Positions 54,777 to 63,890 of a DNA stretch of 64,000 bases are shown here, piece after piece. This stretch comes from Novosphingobium percolationis (GTDB taxonomy: Bacteria; Pseudomonadota; Alphaproteobacteria; Sphingomonadales; Sphingomonadaceae), in contig NZ_JAILYM010000003.1 of assembly GCF_020179425.1 (NCBI RefSeq), positions 496,001 to 560,000 of the forward strand. The letters are read 5' to 3'. Each line of letters begins with the position of its first letter. Position 1 is the first letter of the stretch. Under the pieces are notes generated by a model. The model saw nothing but the letters and a program-made list of their open reading frames with translations, had not been told where the DNA came from and ran no database searches. The position numbers and the translations under genes are program-made.

Positions 54777-55228
54777 CCATCGCCATCGCCTTGCCCGACC
54801 TTGCCGCCAGCGAGGCGCTGGCGCGCACCATCGCCGAGCGGCTGCGCCCCGGTGACGTGGTGGCGCTGGAGGGCACGCTGGGGGCGGGCAAGACCACGCT
54901 CGCCCGCGCCATTGTTGCGGCGCTGGGCTATGAAGGCGAGGTGCCGAGCCCCAGCTTCGCCATCGTCGAGGTCTATGATCCGCCACTGGTGCGGCTGCCG
55001 CTGGTCCACGCCGATTTCTATCGGCTCGACGATCCGGCCGAGGCCGAGGAGATCGGGCTCGACGACTACCGGCAGGGCGCAGCCATGCTGGCGGAGTGGC
55101 CGGAACACGCCGGTGGCTTCGGTCATGAGCCGAACTGCCTGACGATCCGGCTGGAAATGCTGGAAAAGGGGCGCGTGGCCATTGTCGAGCCGGGTAAGGG
55201 TTGGCTAGAGCGGGGGCCATGGACCTGA
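54773..55228 (+). CDS. tsaE: tRNA threonylcarbamoyladenosine synthesis ATPase TsaE
   Basis: TsaE supports synthesis of N6-threonylcarbamoyladenosine at position 37 of ANN-decoding tRNAs, together with TsaB, TsaC and TsaD. The 151-residue product has the P-loop EGTLGAGKTTLARAIV (about residues 33-48), the conserved SPSFAIVEVY, HADFYRLD, and the GLDDY segment, all typical. The start is GTG at 54773, overlapping the divL stop by four bases. It overlaps the following kinase gene by 10 bases, implying tight coupling. Confidence 0.95.
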   Translation: MTIAIALPDLAASEALARTIAERLRPGDVVALEGTLGAGKTTLARAIVAALGYEGEVPSPSFAIVEVYDPPLVRLPLVHADFYRLDDPAEAEEIGLDDYRQGAAMLAEWPEHAGGFGHEPNCLTIRLEMLEKGRVAIVEPGKGWLERGPWT

Positions 55229-56211
55229 GTATTCCCGCTGGTGTCGAACCTTTCCTGGCCGCTGCCGACTGGAGTGGGGCGAGCATCGAACCGCTGCCCG
55301 GCGACGCGTCGTTCCGGCGCTATTTCCGCATCCGCCGTTCGAACGGCAGCGCCATGCTGATGCACGCGCCGCCGCCGACCGAGGACCCCGAACCGTTCAT
55401 CCGCGCGGCGAAGTGGCTCGATGCCAATGGCCTCAACGCGCCGCAGATCCTGGCCGAAGACGCAGCGCAAGGGCTCGTGCTGCTGCAGGACTTCGGCGAA
55501 GTGCGGATGCGCGAATATCTCGATGCCTGGCCGCAGGACGAGGACGAGGTCTACGCTCACGCGGTCGACGCGCTGCTCCAGCTGCACAAGCTGCCGCCGG
55601 GGCCGTTCACCGGCTACAACCTGTCGGAATACCTGCGCGAAGTGCGGTTGTTCATCGACTGGTTCTGCCCGGCCCGCGCGCTCTATGTCGATGCGCGCGC
55701 CTATGCGCAGGCGTGGGAACAGGTGCTGATGCCGCTGCTGCCGCGCCAGCGCCCCGGCGTGACGGTGCTGCGCGACTACCACGCCGAGAACATCATGCTC
55801 GACGGCGGGCTGCACCGCCAAGGCCTGCTCGATTTCCAGGATGCGCTGAACGGCCACCCCGCCTACGATCTCGTCTCGCTGCTGCAGGACGCGCGCCGCG
55901 ACGTTTCGCCCGAGCTGGAGGCGCGGATGTTCGACTACTACGTCGAACGCGCGCAGCCCGATTACGATTTCCTGGCCGACTACGCGCGGCTGGGCGCGCA
56001 GCGGAACATCAAGATCGTGGGCATCTTCGTCCGCCTGTGGAAGCGCGATGGCAAGCCGCGCTACCTTGACTACATCCCGCGCGTGTGGGCGCTGCTGGAG
56101 CGCGATCTGGCGCATCCGGCGCTGGCCCCGGTGGCGGCCTGGTTCGATCAGTACATCCCTGCCGATCTGCGCGATCCCGCAGGCGTGCTGGGCGGGAGGT
56201 TCGAGGCATGA
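55219..56211 (+). CDS. amgK: N-acetylmuramate/N-acetylglucosamine kinase AmgK
   Basis: A sugar kinase of the aminoglycoside-phosphotransferase fold that phosphorylates the anomeric carbon of N-acetylmuramic acid and N-acetylglucosamine in peptidoglycan recycling. The 330-residue product shows PGDASFRRYFRIRR (about residues 30-43), the catalytic loop LRDYHAENIML (about residue 190), and LLDFQDALNGHPAYDLVSLLQDARRDV, all as in AmgK. Its partner murU follows with a four-base overlap (ATGA). Together they feed UDP-MurNAc synthesis directly, bypassing MurA; cells using this route resist fosfomycin. The ATG at 55219 overlaps tsaE by 10 bases. Confidence 0.92.
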   Translation: MDLSIPAGVEPFLAAADWSGASIEPLPGDASFRRYFRIRRSNGSAMLMHAPPPTEDPEPFIRAAKWLDANGLNAPQILAEDAAQGLVLLQDFGEVRMREYLDAWPQDEDEVYAHAVDALLQLHKLPPGPFTGYNLSEYLREVRLFIDWFCPARALYVDARAYAQAWEQVLMPLLPRQRPGVTVLRDYHAENIMLDGGLHRQGLLDFQDALNGHPAYDLVSLLQDARRDVSPELEARMFDYYVERAQPDYDFLADYARLGAQRNIKIVGIFVRLWKRDGKPRYLDYIPRVWALLERDLAHPALAPVAAWFDQYIPADLRDPAGVLGGRFEA

Positions 56212-56930
56212 CGAAGCCGCTCGCCAGCGACGTGGCGATGGTGCTGGCTGCAGGCCTTGGCAAGCGGATGCGGCCGCTCACCGCCAGCCGGCCCAAGCCG
56301 CTGGTGCGCGTGGCGGGCAAGCCGCTGATCGACCACGCGCTCGACAAGCTGGATGAAGCCGGTGTCGGTCGGGCGGTGGTGAACGTGCATTACCTGCCCG
56401 ACCAGATGCGCGCGCATCTGGCGCACCGCCGGTCGCCCGCTATCGCGGTGTCGGACGAGACCGGGCAACTGCTCGAAACCGGCGGTGGCACGGTGCGGGC
56501 GCTGCCGCTGATCGGGGCGGACACCTTCTTCAGCCTCAACAGCGACAACGTCTGGCTCGACGGACCGCGCAATGTCTTTGCCGCGCTGAGCGATGCGTGG
56601 GATGAGGAGCGCATGGATGCGCTGCTGCTGGTGGTCAGCCATGCGCAGGCGTTCAACTACACCGGCGTCGGCGATTTTCACCTTGGGCCCTTGGGCGAGG
56701 TGAGTCGCCGCAAGCAGGGCCGCGTCGCGCCCTACATCTTCGGCGGGATCCAGCTGATGTCGAAGCGCCTGCTGCGCGAAGCTCCGGATGGCCCGTTCTC
56801 CTTCAACCTGCTGTGGAACCGCGCGATTGAGGAAGGGCGCCTGTTCGGCCTGCCGCACACCGGGCTATGGTACGAAGTGGGCGCGCCCGAGATGATCGCG
56901 CCGACCGAGGCCGCGCTCACAAGTGGCTGA
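56208..56930 (+). CDS. murU: N-acetylmuramate alpha-1-phosphate uridylyltransferase MurU
   Basis: A 240-residue nucleotidyltransferase that converts MurNAc 1-phosphate and UTP to UDP-MurNAc. The nucleotide-binding motif MVLAAGLGKRMRPLTASRPKPLVRVAGKPL is at residues 11-40, with the metal-binding SDNVWL (about residue 107) and the product site GGGTVRALPLIG. Family assignment as MurU rather than RmlA or GlmU rests on the adjacent AmgK gene and short length. The ATG at 56208 overlaps amgK by four bases. Its stop overlaps the addB start by 8 bases. Confidence 0.9.
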   Translation: MTKPLASDVAMVLAAGLGKRMRPLTASRPKPLVRVAGKPLIDHALDKLDEAGVGRAVVNVHYLPDQMRAHLAHRRSPAIAVSDETGQLLETGGGTVRALPLIGADTFFSLNSDNVWLDGPRNVFAALSDAWDEERMDALLLVVSHAQAFNYTGVGDFHLGPLGEVSRRKQGRVAPYIFGGIQLMSKRLLREAPDGPFSFNLLWNRAIEEGRLFGLPHTGLWYEVGAPEMIAPTEAALTSG

Positions 56931-59901
56931 CGGAAAACCAAGCGTCTATTCCATCGCGGCGCATCGCGGTTTTGCCGACGCACTGGTAGCGGGGCTGATC
57001 CCGCGGTATCGCGAGGAAGGGCTGGGCCTTGCGCGGCTGACGCTGCTGCTGCCCAGCCGACGCGCGATCCGCACCGTGACAGAAGCTTTCGTGCGCGCCA
57101 GCGGAACGGGTCTTTTGTTGCCGCGCATGGCGGTGGTGGGCGATCTCGATCTGGACGAGACGCTGGGGCCGCTGCTCGATCCCATCGGTGCAGGCGCCGA
57201 CGTTGCGCCCGCGGTCGATCCGGTGGTGCGGCTGTTGCGCGTGGCGCAGATGCTGCGCGAGGAACTGGGCGACAAGGCGCCGGGCGAAGCGGGCCTGATG
57301 CGCCAGGCGCGGGTGCTGGTGCAGAGCATGGACCGGCTCGCGGTGGAAGATGTTTCCCCGGGGAAACTTCTGGACCCGGACGTTATCGGCCTCGTCGGCG
57401 ACCTGTCGCAGCACTGGCAGGACAACACCCGCCTGTTCGCGCGTGTGCTCTATCGCTGGCAGGCGGAGCTTGAGGCGCGTGGGGCCGTCGATGCACCCGA
57501 GCGGCGCAACCGCCTGCTCGAACACGCGGCCAGGCGCTGGCAGGCCACGCCGCCTGCGCATCCGGTGGTGGCAGCGGGCGTCACGTCGGCTTCGCCCGCC
57601 ATCGCGCGGCTGCTGCGCGTGGTGGCGGATCTGCCGCATGGCGCGGTGATCCTGCCCGATCTCGACCTGTCGCTGGCAAGGGACGTGTGGGATGCGCTGG
57701 GCGTGGCGGGCGCGCCCGAGGCGCCGGGCGGGCCGCCGTTCGGGCGCGGCGACGTGACCACGCATCCGCAGTACCACCTCAAGCTGCTGCTCAACCGCAT
57801 GGGCGTGGCGCGCGACGAAGTGCGGCCCTGGCACCGCGCCGGGATCGCGGCTGCCCCGCCAGAGCGCAGCCGTGCCATCTCCAACCTGTTCCTGCCGCCC
57901 GAAGCAAGCGCGGCGTGGGTCTCGCTGCCGCCCGAACAGCGCCGCCTGTCGGGCGTGCGGATGATGGAAAGCGCCAACCCCGAGGAAGAAGCGCAGGCCA
58001 TCGCCGTGCTGGTGCGCGAAGCGCTGGCCGTGCCGGAGCGGCGCGTGGCGGTGGTGACGCCGGATCGGGGCCTTGCCAACCGCATCGTCGGGCACCTGCA
58101 ACGCTGGAACATCGCGGCCGACGATACCGCAGGGCGCCCCTTGCCGCAGACCCCGGCGGGGCGGCTGTTCCTGCAACTGGCCGAATGCTGGGCCGAACGC
58201 GCCGCGCCGGTGCCGCTGCTGGCGCTGCTGGGCCATCCGCTGGTGAGGCAGGATGCGCGTGCGGCGTGGCTCGAGCGCGTGCGCGAACTCGATCTGGTGT
58301 TGCGCGGGCCCCGGCCCGGTCCCGGCGTGGAGGCCGTACGCGAAGCGGTGCGCGCCAAGGCCAGGGCCTATCCCCGGCTTCCGGCGTGGTGGGACGAGGT
58401 CGAGGCGCTGCTGGTGCCGATGCTGCTGGTCCACGAACCGCTGCCGCTGGGCGCGATGCTGGCGATGCTGTCGGAAGCGGCCGAGGCGCTGTGCGGCGAT
58501 GCGGCGTGGGCGCAGGCCGACGGGCGCTGCCTTGCCGCTTTTGTCGAACAGTGGAGTGAAGCGGCAGGCGAGGCCGACCTGACGGTCGATCCGCTCGAAC
58601 TGCCCGCGCTGCTGCGCGATGCCATGGACGAAGTGGCGGTGCGCCCGGCCTATGGCGGGCACCCGCGGCTTGCCCTCTACGGCCTGCTAGAAGCGCGCAT
58701 GAGCCGCGCCGACCTGGTGATCTGCGCCGGGCTGACCGAGGGCACCTGGCCCGCATCGCCCGCGCCCGATCCGCTGCTGGCGCCGCCGGTGCTGCGCGCC
58801 CTGGGCATTTCCGGCGCCGATTTTCGCATCGGTCTGTCCGCGCACGACCTTGCCGCCGCATTGGGTGCGCCCGAAGTGGTGTTGAGCCACGCCCTGCGCG
58901 ATGCCGCAGGCCCTGTGATCCCCTCGCGCTTCCTGCTGCGGATCCGGGCTATGCTGGGGCGGCAACTGGTTCGCGAGGAGGACGCGGTGCGTTTCGGGCA
59001 GGCGCTCGACCGGCCCGCGAAGGTCGAGCCTGCCACGCGGCCCGAGCCGATGCCATCGCCTGAACAGCGCCGGGTGGAGATCGCGGTGACCGCGCTCGAT
59101 CGGCTGCGCGGCGATCCCTACCAGTTCTATGCGCAGGCGATCCTGCGGCTGCGTGCGCTCGATCCGCTCGATGCCGATCCGACGCCCGCGTGGCGCGGTA
59201 CGGCGGTGCACGCGATCCTTGAAGCATGGCACGACGCCGGGGCAAAGCCGGGCGAATTGGTGCGGTTGGCCGAACAGGCGCTCGCGGAGATGAGCGCGCA
59301 CCCCTTCATGCGGGCGCTCTGGCAGCCGCGCCTGCTGGCGGCGCTGGCGTGGATCGAGGCCGAGCAGGACACGCTGCTGGGCGAGGGGCGCGAGGTCATC
59401 GCCGTCGAGGCCAAGGGCGCGATCCATGTCGATGGCGTGCGCATCCACGGTCGTGCCGACCGGATCGACCGGCTGCCCGACGGCACGCTGGCGGTGATCG
59501 ACTACAAGACCGGAATGCCGCCATCGGGCCGGATGGTGGAGCAGGGCTTTGCGCTGCAACTCGGCGTGCTTGGCCTGATTGCGCGCGATGGAGGGTTCGA
59601 TGGCGTGGCGGGCATGCCGAACGCCTTTGAATACTGGTCGCTTGCCCGCAACAAGCAGCGCGGCTTCGGTTATCGCGAGGAGCCGATCAAGGAAGGTCGC
59701 AAGCAGTCGGGCTTGCTGCGCGAGGATGTCCTGCCCGAAACCGAACGCTACCTGAAGGAGGCGATCGCGCGCTGGATACTGGGGGACGAGCCGTTCACCG
59801 CGCGGCTCAATCCCGATCTTCCGGCCTATTCCGACTACGACCAGCTGATGCGGCTGGACGAATGGCAGGGGCGCGACCTGAAGGGTGGTGACGCGGCATG
59901 A
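56923..59901 (+). CDS. addB: Double-strand break repair protein AddB
   Basis: AddB is the second subunit of the AddAB helicase-nuclease that resects DNA double-strand breaks for RecA-mediated repair. The 992-residue product is of the alphaproteobacterial AddB type: a degraded UvrD-like N-terminal half beginning with VYSIAAHRGFADALVAGL and TLLLPSRRAIRTV, and a C-terminal RecB-like nuclease with GRADRIDRLPDGTLAVIDYKTG (about residues 845-866). The four cysteines of the Bacillus iron-sulfur cluster are not evident. The GTG at 56923 overlaps murU by 8 bases, and the stop overlaps addA by four bases (ATGA). Confidence 0.95.
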   Translation: MADGKPSVYSIAAHRGFADALVAGLIPRYREEGLGLARLTLLLPSRRAIRTVTEAFVRASGTGLLLPRMAVVGDLDLDETLGPLLDPIGAGADVAPAVDPVVRLLRVAQMLREELGDKAPGEAGLMRQARVLVQSMDRLAVEDVSPGKLLDPDVIGLVGDLSQHWQDNTRLFARVLYRWQAELEARGAVDAPERRNRLLEHAARRWQATPPAHPVVAAGVTSASPAIARLLRVVADLPHGAVILPDLDLSLARDVWDALGVAGAPEAPGGPPFGRGDVTTHPQYHLKLLLNRMGVARDEVRPWHRAGIAAAPPERSRAISNLFLPPEASAAWVSLPPEQRRLSGVRMMESANPEEEAQAIAVLVREALAVPERRVAVVTPDRGLANRIVGHLQRWNIAADDTAGRPLPQTPAGRLFLQLAECWAERAAPVPLLALLGHPLVRQDARAAWLERVRELDLVLRGPRPGPGVEAVREAVRAKARAYPRLPAWWDEVEALLVPMLLVHEPLPLGAMLAMLSEAAEALCGDAAWAQADGRCLAAFVEQWSEAAGEADLTVDPLELPALLRDAMDEVAVRPAYGGHPRLALYGLLEARMSRADLVICAGLTEGTWPASPAPDPLLAPPVLRALGISGADFRIGLSAHDLAAALGAPEVVLSHALRDAAGPVIPSRFLLRIRAMLGRQLVREEDAVRFGQALDRPAKVEPATRPEPMPSPEQRRVEIAVTALDRLRGDPYQFYAQAILRLRALDPLDADPTPAWRGTAVHAILEAWHDAGAKPGELVRLAEQALAEMSAHPFMRALWQPRLLAALAWIEAEQDTLLGEGREVIAVEAKGAIHVDGVRIHGRADRIDRLPDGTLAVIDYKTGMPPSGRMVEQGFALQLGVLGLIARDGGFDGVAGMPNAFEYWSLARNKQRGFGYREEPIKEGRKQSGLLREDVLPETERYLKEAIARWILGDEPFTARLNPDLPAYSDYDQLMRLDEWQGRDLKGGDAA

Positions 59902-62900
59902 GCAAGGTCTATCCGCTGCAGGGCAACCAGCGGCTCGCCGTGGCGCCCGAACGCACGGTGTGGCTGTCGGCGTCGGCGGGCACCGGCAAGACGCAGGTGC
60001 TCTCGGCGCGCGTGCTGCGGCTGCTGCTCCAGCCCGATGTCGAGCCGGAAAACCTGCTGTGCCTGACCTTTACTAAGGCGGGTGCGGCGGAAATGGCCAC
60101 GCGCGTCAACGATGTGTTGGCAAGTTGGGTGCGCTTGCCGGAAACGGAACTGGCCTTGCAGCTCAAGGCGATTGGTGCGTCGATGGCGCCGGATACGCTG
60201 GCGCGCGCGCGCAGCCGCTTTGCCGCCGTGCTCGATTGCCCCGGCGGTGGCCTGCGCATCGAGACGATCCACGCCTTTTCGCAATGGCTGCTCTCTGCCT
60301 TCCCGGTCGAGGCGGGGCTGCTGCCCGGCACCCGCGCGATGGAGGATCGCGACCGCGACCTGCTGGTGCGGCAGGTGCTGGCGGACCTGCTGGTTACCGC
60401 GCAGGAACAGGGCGACGAAAGCCTGCTCGACGCGTTGTCCGACCTCAGCTTGCGCATGGCGCAGGATCAGGTCGAGGCGTTCCTGCTGCGCTGCGCAGGC
60501 GCGCGTGACCTGTGGTTCGGCCCGACCGGCTGGCAACCGCCGTTGCGCCCGCTGATCAACCGCGTGCTGGGGCTGGATGCCGACGAGGACGGATCGCGCC
60601 TGCCTGCGATGTGCGCCGACGATGCGTTTGATGTCGCATCGGTGCGGCGCTGCATGGAGGCCAACGCGGCGTGGGCGACCAAGAGCGGTGTTGAAGCGGC
60701 GAACGGCATGGGCGACTGGCTTGCCGCATCGCCGCAAGTGCGGCTCGATACGCTCGATGCGCTGGCCGAGCGGTTCCTGACCGGCAAGGGCGAGCCGCGC
60801 TCGGCGCGTAATGTCGACAAGCACGAGCCGGACTATGCAGGCTATCAGGCGCGCGTCATCGCCTGCATCGAGGCGGTACGCGAACACCGCGCGCTGGTGG
60901 AGCTTGCTGCCACGCTCGAACCCGCGCTGCTGCTGGGTCGCCGCTTCGCGCTGGCATGGGACGAGGCCAAGGCGCGCGAAGGCTTCATCGATTTCGACGA
61001 CCAGATTCGCACCGCGGCCGCGCTGCTGACCGAAAAGGCCAGCGCCGAATGGATCCGCTACAAGCTCGACCGGCGCTTCGACCACATCCTTGTCGACGAG
61101 GCGCAGGATACCAACGCGGCGCAGTGGAAGATCGTGCTGGACGGGCTGGTGCAGGATTTCTTCACCGGTGAAGGCCAGCATGCAGAGCGCATGCGTACGC
61201 TGTTCGTCGTGGGCGACTACAAGCAGGCGATCTTCCGCTTTCAGGGCACCAGCCCCGAAAACTTCGCAGCGGCCAAGGATCGCGTGGCTGGGCAGTTGCG
61301 GGGCCTCGCCGAAGTGCTGGGCGATGAAACCCGCCAGTTGCTGGGGCTGGGGCTGGGGCAATCCTATCGCACCGCCAATTCCATCCTCGCCTTCGTCGAC
61401 CGCGCCATCCACCAGATCGGCCCGACACGCTTCGGCCTGCCCGAAGCGCCCGAGCCGCATATCGGCGAGGACCGACCGGGGCAGGTGGTGCTGTGGCAAC
61501 CCGTCGGTCTTGAACCCGGCGAGGAGGCCGAGGACGAGGAGGGGGAAGGCAGCGAGGAGGCAGGCTGGCTGTCGCGCCCCGACCGGCAGCTGGCTGATCG
61601 CCTCGCTCGCCAGATCCGCGCGTGGCTGGAGGCGGGCTTCCCCTTGGCAAAGGGCGAACACCGGCTGGCAACGCCCGGCGATGTCATGGTGCTGGTGCGC
61701 AAGCGCAAGGAGCTGGCCGGGCTGATCGTGGCGCGGCTCCACGCACAGGGCGTGCCGGTGGCGGGCGTGGACCGGCTGCGGCTGGGCGCGCCGCTGGCGG
61801 TCAAGGATCTGGTGGCGGCGCTGCGCTTTGCCGCGCAGCCGCTCGATGACCTGAACCTTGCATCGTTGCTGGTCTCGCCACTGGTCGGCTGGAGCCAGGA
61901 AGACCTCCTTCGCCATGGCTATCGCGCTGACAAGGTGCGGCTGTGGGACCACCTGCGCGCCAGCGAGGGACCGGACACTTTCTCGACGATGGAGCGCCTG
62001 CGCAGCCTGCTGCAACGCGCCGACTACGAACCGCCGCACGATCTGCTGCACTGGCTGCTGGTGGGGCCATGGGCGGGGCGCAAGGCGCTGCTGTCGCGGC
62101 TGGGTCACGAAGCCAACGACCCGATCGATGAACTGCTGAACGCCGCCATGGCCTATGCCACGTCGAACGTGCCGAGCCTCGTCGGCTTCCTGCAATGGTT
62201 CGACGCGGGCGAGGGCGAGCTGAAGCGCGAGGCGGGCAAGCCGGAAAACCTCGTGCGGGTGATGACGGTCCACGGATCGAAGGGCTTGCAGGCGGCCATC
62301 GTGATCCTTGCCGATGCCGCCGACGATCCTGATGCCTCGCCGCCGCGCGGGTCTTCGGTGGAAGAAGTGGTGCTCGACCGGCGGCGCGACGTGCCGCTGC
62401 CCGCGCTGCGCAAGGAGGAACGCGTCGGCCCGGTGCGCGAGGCGGAGGCCAAGACCGCAAAGGAAGAGCGCGAGGAGCACTGGCGGCTGCTCTACGTCGC
62501 CATGACCCGTGCCGAAGAAGCGCTGTTCATCGGCGGGGCGATGGCGAAGAAGCGCAAGGAACTGCCCGCCGACAGCTGGTACGCGCAGCTTGAACCGCTG
62601 TTCGGCGCCGACGACTGGATCGCCGACCCGCTGTGGGGCGGACGCCGGCAACTGGGCAGCCTGCCCGCATGGCCTCCCGCCCGGACCGCCGGAGCGTTGG
62701 TTCCGCCGGTTTCGCTGCCAGAGGTCCTGACCATGCCCGTCGGCCCCGAGCCCAAGCCGCCGCGCCCGCTCGCGCCGTCGTCGCTGGGCGAGGACGAGGC
62801 CCCCGATCCGCCGGTCAAGCCGGGGCCGGGAATGCTACGCGCCGCGCGACGGGGTACGCTGGTCCACAAGCTGATCGAGCGCCTGCCCGAACTTTCGCCT

Positions 62901-63365
62901 GCGGCGTGGCGCACGGCGGCGCTGGCCTGGCTGGGCAAGGCGGCGACCGATTTCGAGGTCGACGAGCAGGCCGCGATGGCCGCGGCGGCGATCGCGGTGC
63001 TGTCGCACCCGGACTGGCAGGACGTGTTCGGCGCCGGATCGCTCGCCGAAGTGCCGGTCGCCGCGCTGGTGGGGGATCGCATTGTCACCGGCACCATCGA
63101 CCGGCTGCTGATCACCGCGGACCGCGTGCGGATCATCGACTTCAAGACCGGCCGCCGCCCGCCGTCGCGGATCGAGGACGTGCCTGCAGCCTATGTGCGG
63201 CAGATGGCGGCCTATGTCGCGGCGCTGCGCGCGATCCATCCGGGCAAGGCGGTGGAAGCGGCGCTGCTCTATACCCACGCGCCGGTGCTGTTCGCGCTGC
63301 CCGACGATCTGATCGCGGCGCAAAAGCTGGAGCTTGTGGCCACGCAGGAAAGCTTTGCCGGATGA
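59898..63365 (+). CDS. addA: Double-strand break repair helicase-nuclease AddA
   Basis: AddA is the UvrD-like helicase and nuclease subunit of AddAB. The 1155-residue product has Walker A SASAGTGKTQVLSARVL (about residues 26-42), FTKAGAAEMATRV, IETIHAF, DEAQDTN, GDYKQAIFRFQG (about 440), VMTVHGSKGLQA, and the VAMTRAEEAL motif VI. The C-terminal nuclease carries VTGTIDRLLITADRVRIIDFKTGRRPP (about residues 1060-1085). Length and motifs match the alphaproteobacterial AddA family. The ATG at 59898 overlaps the addB stop by four bases. RecA and the UvrD-type helicase, its partners in repair, are also encoded in the window. Confidence 0.97.
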   Translation: MSKVYPLQGNQRLAVAPERTVWLSASAGTGKTQVLSARVLRLLLQPDVEPENLLCLTFTKAGAAEMATRVNDVLASWVRLPETELALQLKAIGASMAPDTLARARSRFAAVLDCPGGGLRIETIHAFSQWLLSAFPVEAGLLPGTRAMEDRDRDLLVRQVLADLLVTAQEQGDESLLDALSDLSLRMAQDQVEAFLLRCAGARDLWFGPTGWQPPLRPLINRVLGLDADEDGSRLPAMCADDAFDVASVRRCMEANAAWATKSGVEAANGMGDWLAASPQVRLDTLDALAERFLTGKGEPRSARNVDKHEPDYAGYQARVIACIEAVREHRALVELAATLEPALLLGRRFALAWDEAKAREGFIDFDDQIRTAAALLTEKASAEWIRYKLDRRFDHILVDEAQDTNAAQWKIVLDGLVQDFFTGEGQHAERMRTLFVVGDYKQAIFRFQGTSPENFAAAKDRVAGQLRGLAEVLGDETRQLLGLGLGQSYRTANSILAFVDRAIHQIGPTRFGLPEAPEPHIGEDRPGQVVLWQPVGLEPGEEAEDEEGEGSEEAGWLSRPDRQLADRLARQIRAWLEAGFPLAKGEHRLATPGDVMVLVRKRKELAGLIVARLHAQGVPVAGVDRLRLGAPLAVKDLVAALRFAAQPLDDLNLASLLVSPLVGWSQEDLLRHGYRADKVRLWDHLRASEGPDTFSTMERLRSLLQRADYEPPHDLLHWLLVGPWAGRKALLSRLGHEANDPIDELLNAAMAYATSNVPSLVGFLQWFDAGEGELKREAGKPENLVRVMTVHGSKGLQAAIVILADAADDPDASPPRGSSVEEVVLDRRRDVPLPALRKEERVGPVREAEAKTAKEEREEHWRLLYVAMTRAEEALFIGGAMAKKRKELPADSWYAQLEPLFGADDWIADPLWGGRRQLGSLPAWPPARTAGALVPPVSLPEVLTMPVGPEPKPPRPLAPSSLGEDEAPDPPVKPGPGMLRAARRGTLVHKLIERLPELSPAAWRTAALAWLGKAATDFEVDEQAAMAAAAIAVLSHPDWQDVFGAGSLAEVPVAALVGDRIVTGTIDRLLITADRVRIIDFKTGRRPPSRIEDVPAAYVRQMAAYVAALRAIHPGKAVEAALLYTHAPVLFALPDDLIAAQKLELVATQESFAG

Positions 63366-63425
63366 TCGGTTGCGCTGCGGCGTTGTCCACCTAGATTGCA
63401 CACCAACGAAACAGGAGTCCTTTCG

Positions 63426-63746
63426 ATGTCCACCAAAGCCGTCACCGACGCCACCTTTGCCGCCGAAGTGCTGGGGTCCGACAAGCCCGTCCTCGTCGAT
63501 TTCTGGGCGGACTGGTGCGGCCCGTGCAAGATGATCGCCCCCGCGCTTGAAGAGATCGCCGAGGAACTGGGCGACCAGTTGACCATCGCCAAGATGGACA
63601 TCATGGAAAACACCTCCATCCCCGGCGAAATCGGCGTGCAGTCGATCCCGCTGCTGGTGCTGTTCAAGGATGGCAAGGCCGTCGCGCAGAAGCTCGGCGC
63701 CGCGCCCAAGAGCCAGCTCAAGGGCTGGATCGAAAGCGTTCTGTGA
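63426..63746 (+). CDS. trxA: Thioredoxin
   Basis: A 106-residue classical thioredoxin, the cytosolic protein disulfide reductant. The active site WCGPC is at residues 30-34, with the conserved Asp in VDFWADW, and the cis-proline in SIPLLVLF. The C-terminus is intact. The ATG at 63426 has AGGAG about 10 bases upstream. It lies 60 bases after addA, so it may be read through from the divL-addA run or from its own promoter; addA-trxA neighbouring is common in alphaproteobacteria. Confidence 0.96.
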   Translation: MSTKAVTDATFAAEVLGSDKPVLVDFWADWCGPCKMIAPALEEIAEELGDQLTIAKMDIMENTSIPGEIGVQSIPLLVLFKDGKAVAQKLGAAPKSQLKGWIESVL

Positions 63747-63754
63747 TGTGACGG

Positions 63755-63773
63755 CGGGGTGCAACCCACCCCG
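63755..63773 (+). terminator. Weak hairpin after trxA
   Basis: CGGGGTG and CACCCCG form a 7-bp stem around CAACC, 8 bases after the trxA stop. There is no T run, so it may only stabilise the transcript end. Confidence 0.4.
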
Positions 63774-63812
63774 CTGCGACTAAATTCGCCTGCGGCTCAT
63801 CAAGTCTTGCTG

Positions 63813-63874
63813 CCCCTCCCGCTTGCGGGAGGGGATGTCAGCGCCGCATTCCCCCCTCCCGCAAGCGGGAGGGG
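63813..63874. repeat. Pair of REP-like palindromes
   Basis: Two hairpins share the 10-base arm CCCCTCCCGC and its complement: 63813-63834 with loop TT, and 63853-63874 with loop AA, separated by 18 bases. Each reads the same on the opposite strand apart from the loop. Such pairs are typical of REP/BIME elements in sphingomonads and may also act as a two-way terminator between converging genes. Confidence 0.82.
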
Positions 63875-63890
63875 CTGGGGGTGGGCCTTT

